From contig PUFA01000105.1 in NCBI GenBank assembly GCA_003508835.1, positions 2,108,001 to 2,172,000 of the forward strand: a stretch of DNA of 64,000 nucleotides, in the 5' to 3' direction. The stretch is from Eonycteris spelaea (Eukaryota > Chordata > Mammalia > Chiroptera > Pteropodidae). Of the stretch, positions 57,340-64,000 are shown piece by piece. Within the stretch, counting starts at the first letter, position 1. Each line of letters opens with the position of its first letter. The translations under genes were made by a program, and so were the position numbers. Under the pieces are notes generated by a model. The model had not been told where the DNA came from. It saw only the letters and a list, made by a program, of their open reading frames with translations, and made no database searches.

Positions 57340-57640
57340 ATTGGAGGGTTTTGAGACCTATCTTGCGTTGTAATGAGGTCACCTTGGCCGCTGTGTTGGT
57401 ACAGACTGAAAGCAAAGACAAGTTAAGAGACTATTTCAGTAGAAATAGATGAAGAGAGCTTGGAACTGAGGTTGAAAGAGTGGTTAAATACTGTATATAT
57501 TTTGAAGGTATTGATAATGGGATTTGTAGATAGACCAGGTATGAGTTTTGAGGAAAGAGGAAAAATATGAATTATTATCTAGGAGAGTAGGAGACTGAAT
57601 AGAGCAGGGAAATTTAGTATTGTTAGGTGACAACTAAGAT
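57340..57640 (-). repeat. L2 LINE, antisense, middle piece
   Basis: Resumes ATTGGAGGGTTTTGAGACCT exactly where the left piece stopped. It continues with GGTCACCTTGGCCGCTGTGT, GAGACTATTTCAGTAGAAAT and ATATATTTTGAAGGTATTGA, all antisense L2. Confidence 0.88.
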
Positions 57641-57726
57641 TAAGGATTGTGAATTTAAAAGTGAAACCAACTGGCACAGCTATGTTTTCCACAGACGTGG
57701 TTCCACAGTGGTTCTAATTGTTAAGG
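57641..57726. other. Spacer, no recognised feature
   Basis: Junction between the middle L2 piece and the second inserted block. Confidence 0.35.
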
Positions 57727-57905
57727 TAATGCTCGCTGTTGTGACAGATTAACTCAAATCTTAGCGGCCTAACAATAAAAATTTATACCTCAGTAACCTG
57801 AAGAATAATAGGTATGGCATCCAAGGTTGGAACCCAAGATTGTGCAACTACATCTTGCAGTGACTCTGGCTGATAAGAGCTCAAGAGCATGACCCTGAGT
57901 TCTTC
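57727..57905 (+). mobile_element. LTR-like fragment (ERVL-type, uncertain)
   Basis: GCTGTTGTGACAGATTAACT and CTTAGCGGCCTAACAATAAA resemble the start of the LTR class also seen at 31655 and 35860 (TAACAAATTACC, CTTAGTGGCTTAA). The rest is too diverged to follow. Confidence 0.4.
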
Positions 57906-57934
57906 AAGAAGGAAATAGTGTTCAAAAGAATTAA

Positions 57935-58200
57935 TAGTAATATTTATTGAGAACTTACTAGGTGCCAGGCTGTGTTCTAAGAACTTTACAAATATTCATT
58001 ACTTTATTCTTATAACATTCCTATGAAGTAAGTACTGTGTTTACCTCTGTTTTACAGGGAGGAAAACTGAGGCACAGAAGGTTTTTTTGTTTTGTTTTCT
58101 TTTGTTATGTTTTTAACTAATTGCTTTAAGTCACAGTTAGTAATTGGAAGATCCAGGAATCTATCCCAGGCTGTCTGACTTAAGAAATCACAGTTTTAAC
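57935..58200 (-). repeat. MIR SINE, antisense
   Basis: ATTGAGAACTTACTAGGTGC, CAGGCTGTGTTCTAAGAACT, TCCTATGAAGTAAGTACTGT, TTTTACAGGGAGGAAAACTG and GAGGCACAGAAGG, then after a T-rich insert TTTAAGTCACAGTTAGTAAT and GGCTGTCTGACTT. This is MIR in reverse over almost its whole length. Confidence 0.88.
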
Positions 58201-58274
58201 AGCTACTTTATACTAACTTCCAACCCAAAGTGGGCAGCACTTCTCAGAGAAAAATATGCCAAGAAACAAGAAAT

Positions 58275-58950
58275 CGGTTTACAGATTTAGCGGCATGAGG
58301 TCATTGCCAATGGGGGTAAGAGCTGCTTTCCGGGGAGCAGCGGTCCACAGGCTTATCAGAGTGTGTCGAGGAGAGAGTGGGGAGGTGAGAAGAGAATCCA
58401 GCGACGGTTCTCGACTTGGTCAAGAAATTTAACCATCAAGATCAGGAGAGGAAGAGAGATAAGAGGACAAAAGCAAAACTAGAATCAGAAAGTTTTGTTT
58501 TTATTTATGTTTTTGTATTATGTTTAAGATGAAAAGAACTCTTTTAAATGCTTATGGGAAGGATTCATTTGAGAAAAAAAATGAGGTCGATTACATAGAA
58601 GAGTGATGGATAAGAGGGTGTGCTTCCTAAGGGGGTGAGAGAATGGGTTCCAGGGCACTGGTGGAAGGACTGGCCTTAAACAGGGAAAGGAACAACGTTT
58701 CTTCCATCTGAACCAGAAGGAAAGAGAACAGGATGGGTGAAAACGCAATTAGGTTTATAGGTTAAATCATTGGGTGTGCCCATCTGATAGCTTCTATTTT
58801 TTCTTTTTTAGGAAGTAAATTCACCTGTGCCTGAAAAATGATGGGTCTGATATGGTGTGAATAGAGGTTGAGAAAAGTATGGAATGTGTGAATAATTGAG
58901 GCCAGCAAGATGAGAGGTTTGTTAATGACCTAGATGAAATTGTTGAAGAT
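58275..58950 (-). repeat. L2 LINE, antisense, 5'-most piece
   Basis: GCATGAGGTCATTGCCAATG, GTAAGAGCTGCTTTC, AAATGCTTATGGGAAGGATT, CAGGGCACTGGTGGAAGGAC, TGGCCTTAAACAGGGAAAGG and CTGATAGCTTCTATTTTTTC are antisense L2, further from the tail than the middle piece. With 54122-54649 and 57340-57640 it makes one colinear L2 locus with a consensus gap. Confidence 0.75.
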
Positions 58951-59009
58951 AAATTTATGGTGTTACTTTGTTCTTTTGGTTATTTCCTCTGGTATAATTC
59001 ACTGCCCAA

Positions 59010-59010
<1 letters not shown>

Positions 59011-59054
<44 letters not shown>
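59011..59054. repeat. (AC)22 microsatellite
   Basis: Uninterrupted AC dinucleotides. Confidence 0.97.
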
Positions 59055-59057
<3 letters not shown>

Positions 59058-60309
59058 TTCCTTTAGAATTTACCTTTTGTTAAATGAATATAATAAATTA
59101 AAAAAAACAGAAGAAATTGAGTTTAAAAGGAAAAAAAAGAATAATTAAAATAATGGACCATAGAATCTAAGCTGATCAGGATGGAAATAAAGATAAGAAG
59201 GATTGTGGTTATGGTCATAGTCATGGTTATGGTTAGATTTAAGGTTAAGGTTTCAGTAAGCATAGAGTGTGGAAGGTCAAAGGATCAAAAATTCTGAAAA
59301 GATCCAAGAATAGTCATCATAGAATTAGCTGAAAGATTAAACTTATTATGGACAGATGATTTGAATGTTATTAGCTTCAGGTTATGGGTCAGGTCCAGAT
59401 TATGGCCTTAAGAATGAATGTCAGCGTGAGGTAAAGGAGAATGTTAGAAATGAGTAAGTGGTAAGAGTCCCGAACAGGTTGTCATAGGCGGTAATCTTGT
59501 AGGATAATAGCAGGAATCTGGGGTGAAGAGGAGACTGTGACTTAGGTGTCAAGGGGTTCAGTGAGGGGGGAAAATGAGGCGGAGCTATTGAGTGCTTGGT
59601 CAGGGTTACCTATAAGGGATGGGAGGAGTGATTTGACTGAGGGTCCAGCCTCACAGCAGTGGGAGTACACACTGAACTGTGGAAAAGCAAATGTCCGAAA
59701 TCTGCTAACCTTACTGTTTAATGATGAGTATGTAGAGGTGATAGGAAACTAAAAGCTACTTCTTGAGACCTACAAGTGAAACTGGGTTCTCAAGAGTCAG
59801 GGTCCATTGGAGGCAGAGGTGAAAGAAATGTTCTGAATAGCAGTTGATGATACAGAGGAATTTTTATATTATGGAATAGATCTTTCAGGGGACTCTGTCG
59901 TATGAGGTGGGAGAAAAGAGAAGGAAGGGATGGGAAAGTAGTCTCAGGAAGGTAAACTGCATAATGCAGCAGAAAATGGATTTTTTTGCGATAAATTATA
60001 CTACTTTTTAAAAAAGATCCCTGAGACTTTAGATATTGGCTGAATGAAACAGGTATTAAAAGCCTAGAAGATCTATAGATTTGGTCCTGACACTCTTTGA
60101 AGGAGATGAAATTGAGGGACTGATAGGTAGGGCTTGGCTAACCCAACTAGAATTGATGTTGGTTTGGCCACACAAGTCTCAGAACAGAACGCAAGGCTTT
60201 GAGTGGTGTAACGGCCCCATCTGTGCTGGCCCGGCATATTTATTATTTGTCTAAGTGTTTATTACTTTGGCTACAATGTGTTATTGCATGTATTGCTCTG
60301 TGTTGCATT
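59055..60309. other. Unassigned, purine-skewed block with a GGTTAT-like array
   Basis: 59204-59252 is a degenerate hexamer series (GGTTAT, GGTCAT, AGTCAT, GGTTAT, GGTTAG, GGTTAA). From 59250 to 59960 the plus strand is rich in G and A. No transposon or gene is recognised. A 68-codon frame at 59546-59752 has no known content. Confidence 0.4.
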
Positions 60310-60412
60310 TGTTTATTTACAAATCTCCTCTACTAAATTCTGGGTTCCCAAAGGCAAAATGTCTTTATCCTTAGCACTTGGCTTAGTGCTTGTTCAATAA
60401 ATATTTGACCGA
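60310..60412 (+). repeat. L2 LINE 3' end
   Basis: ATTCTGGGTTCCCAAAGGCA, then CTTTATCCTTAGCACTTGGC, then TTGTTCAATAAATATTTGAC match the sense-strand L2 tail. Confidence 0.75.
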
Positions 60413-60944
60413 AGGACTTTAAACCCACTATTTCTAGTCCAAATTCATTGCACTGTCTACCACTCAATACACCTTATCAATGCAGGGCATAGCTTTGTTA
60501 GTTCATGATTACGTCCAAAAAAATTTTAAAGTGTAGATACTTGGAGAGGTTGGCTACAAACAAGAGGAAGAATGTGGAAACATTAGTTTGTGTATGGATC
60601 AGCGATAAGAGAGAGGAAACCAATTAGCATTCTTTTCATTATCAGTTGTTTTCAATTGTGTTATGATGACCCGGATAGGATTTCCCATAAGAATTCAGCA
60701 GTGAAAAATAAATAAATAAAAGAGGGATAAGCCAATTGCTTCACTGCATTTGTTACTTAAGTAAGCAATCTGAAAGGATCATTTCAAGAATAAATGACTT
60801 AATGGAATCGAATTGATTGTTTGTGGCTGACATTTTACAATACAACACCCTCACTCATTTGCGTCATCATCCAATAAGGCCAAACTTTCTTAAATGGAGT
60901 TAAATTTCATTCACTATGTCAAAATTCAATCAGAAACTTGTTTT
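60413..60944. other. No recognised feature
   Basis: AT-rich unique DNA with a short AAAT run near 60706. Confidence 0.45.
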
Positions 60945-61135
60945 TACTTTTTTTTAAATTTTATTTTTAATTTCAAGTTTACAGTACTTCTGTTAGACAC
61001 TTATATAGTTTATAAAATGATTCCCCTGATTGCCCTTTCTCTCCTCTGGCTCTCCACCTAGGCATTACATTAATGCTGTGTTCCCTATGCCGTGCTCCCC
61101 ATCCCCGTGACAGAACCTTAATTTTTTCATGCTCC
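60945..61135 (-). mobile_element. L1 LINE 3' UTR scrap, antisense
   Basis: AATGATTCCCCTGATTGCCC, then GCATTACATTAATGCTGTGT, then TCCCTATGCCGTGCTCCCCA, then TCCCCGTGACA follow an antisense old L1 3' UTR. Confidence 0.5.
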
Positions 61136-61469
61136 CGGATTGCAATTTACATCTTTCCTATTGAGTGAAAATGTTTTCTCCTATTCTAGAATTTGGAAAC
61201 TTTTTTACACTAGTTGGATTGTAATTTCTGACCGCAGGCTTCGTAGGGGAGGTGAAAGAGTAAACGATGTGATCAAACATTGTCAAATACAGCATTTGTA
61301 AAATTCCAGTGGTAAAAATCTGTTAATAGTCTTGTAGGGAGAAGCAGAACAACGTTTTCACAAGGTGAGATTTTTAAGCTGATTTCTAATTAAACTTCCC
61401 TTTGCAATCAAACCTTAAAAGATTTCTCTATTAAGGTTTTAATAATACTATTATAAACATTATTATGAT
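61136..61469. other. No recognised feature
   Basis: AT-rich spacer. Confidence 0.45.
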
Positions 61470-61665
61470 TACCATTTATTGATTGCCTACCCTGTGTTGA
61501 ATGATTGACTGTATCTCAGATTATCTCAAAAACAATCCAGAAAAATTTGATTTACAGCTCTCAAATTACACATGATAAAACTTAGGTTCAGAAAAGCTAA
61601 ATTATCTGTAGCCACAAGGTTCTCAAGAGAAAAGTGAGAATTTAAGTAAGACCGGGTTTATTAAC
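61470..61665 (-). repeat. MIR, antisense
   Basis: ACCATTTATTGATTGCCTAC, then ACATGATAAAACTTAGGTTC, then AGAAAAGCTAAATTATCTGT, then GTGAGAATTTAAGTAAGAC follow the reverse complement of MIR. Confidence 0.55.
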
Positions 61666-61731
61666 TCCCGTCTCCATGCTCCATACCATACCGTATTTAC
61701 CAGTGTTTCTTTAGAAATGGAGGCAAATGTG

Positions 61732-61732
<1 letters not shown>

Positions 61733-61781
<49 letters not shown>
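61733..61781. repeat. (AC)24 microsatellite
   Basis: Uninterrupted AC dinucleotides. Confidence 0.97.
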
Positions 61782-61785
<4 letters not shown>

Positions 61786-62779
61786 GAGCCAGAACATAGA
61801 AGAAATCAGACCCAGCTGAATGAGAACTAAGTGATGATTCTATGGGAAAAATTGAATATCTTATGTCTTCAATTCCATGTTGAGTTTTTGCTTGTTCATT
61901 TTAGTGGGGAAACTGTATTTCCTCTAGAAAGATTCTTTATTCTCATAGTTTTGTGGTACAGTTACATTTTTAAATGAAAATAAATAGGAGGAGGTTTCAT
62001 TCAAGTAAAAAATGTTACTTCATCCTCGTAGTATGTCCGCTAAAACCAGAAATTTTATCTTTGGCTAGAATTATATTTCCTCACTCAAAGAACAGGGCCA
62101 TGAATTTAATATTGGCTAAGATTCTCATTCTTGACAAAAGTACTAGTTCATCACAACTACTTATATAACCTTGAAACACAGCGGGCAAGTTGTTTGTTGA
62201 GCTATGTTAATAATTATTGGTAAATTGAGCCACAGGTCTACAGTACCTAAACCGTAATTCTGAAATCCAAAAACATTTAGAAACTAAAAGGTTGGGGTAA
62301 GTATGGTACTAGGTCTTATTTGGCTTAAAAACATGCCCTGAAATGATATGAGGTTATACATGTCTTTAACTTACTTTGTACACATTTTCATGTGTTTTGC
62401 TACAAAAATATTAATATTTTCATAAAGGAAGCTTCAGCTGCTCTGTAATATATGGTAGATGTACCACATTGCTGTTCTAAAATCCAAACAGTCTGAATAC
62501 CAAAATACATCTGACCTAAGAGTTTTAGAAAATGAACTGAACTTTGAAATTGTACATTTCTCTTTCATATTCGGCTCTGTTGCAATAATACAAAAGCTAC
62601 CCAAGTTATATAGTAAAGTTTCACTAATTCAATATCTTTAAAATTAACTTGAAATAATACAACATGTTTTATAATTAATATTTTAATGTATTAATAACTA
62701 GACTTCCAAAGGAAGGGCATCCACCCTTTGTGAAGGTGAATAGGGTCTTTTTTCTTTCATACTATGTAGTCCTAAGAGT
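61782..62779. other. No recognised feature
   Basis: AT-rich unique-looking DNA. Short plus frames at 61974 and 62459 are not credited. Confidence 0.45.
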
Positions 62780-63720
62780 TCAATAATCAGGATATAGAGC
62801 ATTTCCAACACACCCCAAAGTTTCTTTAAGCACTTTTGCAGTTAATTGCTGTTCTACCATCAGCATGGCAATGACTTCTGCTACTGTAAAATGGAGTCTT
62901 TTCTGTCTGGCTTCCTTCACTCAGGTTGATGATTTGGGGATTCATCCACCTTCTCTCTTGTATCAGTAATTTGTGTCTTTATTGTTCGGTAGTATTTCAT
63001 TGTATGAATATTTCATGATTTATTCATCTCTTTGCCTGTTTATGGGCATCCGAGTTGTTTTGATATTGGGGCAATTATGAGTAAATTTGCTATAAACACT
63101 CATGTACAAGTCTTTTTTGTGGGCACATATTTTTATTTTTTGTTGGGTAAATACCTACGAGTGACATAAATGAGCCCATACAAAAAGTAGATATTTAACT
63201 ATAAGTTGACAAACTGTTTTCCAAAATGGTTTACCATTTTACACCGCCACTAACAATATACAAGAGCTTCAATGGCTACATGTACTCAACACAGATGGTA
63301 TTGTGTAGGCTTTGTTTTATTTGTTTCTAAATAATTTTAGTTAGTCTAATGAGTATCTAGTTGTGTCTTATGGTGGTTTCAATTTGCATTTTCCTGATGA
63401 CTAATGAAGTTCAACATCTGTTTTTGAGCTTTTTGTGAGGTGTTTATTCAAGTATACCCACTCCCTTTCTGGGTCATCTTATCGTTGAATTGTGCGAGTT
63501 CTTAGTATATTTTGGATTTAGGTCCTTTATCAGATATATGTGTTATGAATATGTCTTTCAGCCTGTGGCTTGACTTTTCATTTTTTAGTAGTGTCTTTTG
63601 CAGAACAGCAGATGTTTTTATTTTTAATTAAGTCAAATTTTTAAAAAATTATATAGTTTATGCTTTTGCGCAAAGAAATCTTTGCTTGCCCTAATGCTGC
63701 AAAGATTTTTTTTTGATTAT
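62780..63720 (-). mobile_element. L1 LINE distal ORF2 and 3' UTR, antisense
   Basis: From the left: a 3' UTR part (TGTCTGGCTTCCTTCACTCA, ATTCATCCACCTTCTCTC), then AGTATTTCATTGTATGAATA, TATGGGCATCCGAGTTGTTT, GCTATAAACACTCATGTACA, TGGGTAAATACCTACGAGTG, TGGTGGTTTCAATTTGCATT, CTTTATCAGATATATGTG and AGTGTCTTTTGCAGAACAGC. All are colinear with the antisense of an old L1MA/L1MB-type element. It is broken by many small changes, with no open frame left. Confidence 0.9.
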
Positions 63721-64000
63721 GACTATTCAAAAATCAAACCAACTTTACTTTTGCTTCTCCTTCATTGAGTAAAAAGTCGGGCCAGATAAATGCTAAATTC
63801 CTTCTTAACTGGTGTTCTTTAAAATTAGTTTCTGAGATTTTCTTTAATAAAAGCTGTATAAGATATATGTCTAAATAGTATAGGTGAATCAGAGGTTGAT
63901 ATTTTCAGTTCTCAGTGAGTATATACTTTATTAGGAGAAATAAAAGTATAGTTCAAGGGCAAATATGTTGTGACTCAAGAACAATATAACCGTATCTCTA
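63721..64000. other. No recognised feature
   Basis: AT-rich sequence to the window edge. The L1 similarity fades at about 63720. Confidence 0.4.

Noticed and set aside
58957..59148. Frame containing an HT repeat
   Set aside because: Created by the (AC)n microsatellite.

Overview
The window is mammalian nuclear DNA: AT-rich, CpG-poor, full of simple repeats and old interspersed repeats, and without a recognisable protein-coding gene. The longest open frame (198 codons, minus strand, 55975-56571) lies antisense across an LTR element and looks fortuitous. I read the region as intergenic or deep intronic. All repeat families are assigned from memory of consensus sequences, not by a database search.

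The best clue to the organism is at 46230-46466: a minus-strand composite SINE with a 73-nt tRNA-Val-like head, a 9-nt linker, a 120-nt 5S-rRNA-like body and an A/T-rich tail. Hybrid tRNA/5S SINEs are known to me from fruit bats (Pteropodidae, the MEG-TR family). Every LINE-1 piece here is old and broken, which fits the reported loss of L1 activity in that family. No Alu, B1/B2, carnivore, ruminant or vespertilionid SINE was seen. A pteropodid bat is therefore the working guess, with moderate confidence.

Layout: 1-13 kb holds low-complexity tracts, an inverted pair of L2 pieces (7.7-8.5 kb) and a possible A-tailed retrocopy (11.7-11.9 kb). 13.4-14.5 kb is an L1 ORF2 relic. 15.6-23.2 kb carries MIRs, an L2, two hAT-like elements and a complete 305-bp Tigger-like transposon with TA duplications. 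25.7-27.0 kb has a MIR, an L1 3' end and a solo MLT1-like LTR that contains a Z-DNA-type and (CT)n tract. 31-34 kb has L2, two LTRs and an L1 tail. 34.5-39.5 kb is one long ancient plus-strand L1, interrupted by a tetranucleotide array and an LTR and carrying a 182-bp pure polypurine run. 41-43 kb is L1 and L2 tails. 43.5-44.6 kb is repeat-free with homeodomain- and octamer-type motifs, a candidate enhancer. 45.8-51.8 kb carries a hAT element, the composite SINE, L2, L1, MIRs, a GC/CpG-rich block (49.55-50.04 kb) and an LTR. 54.1-58.95 kb is one antisense L2 split into three colinear pieces by a 2.7-kb LTR element and by a second block. The right end holds microsatellites, L2, MIR and L1 tails.

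No gene network can be described. The most informative items are the tRNA/5S SINE, the LTR element nested in L2 with a private 62-bp duplication, the polypurine run, the CpG-rich block and the candidate conserved islands.
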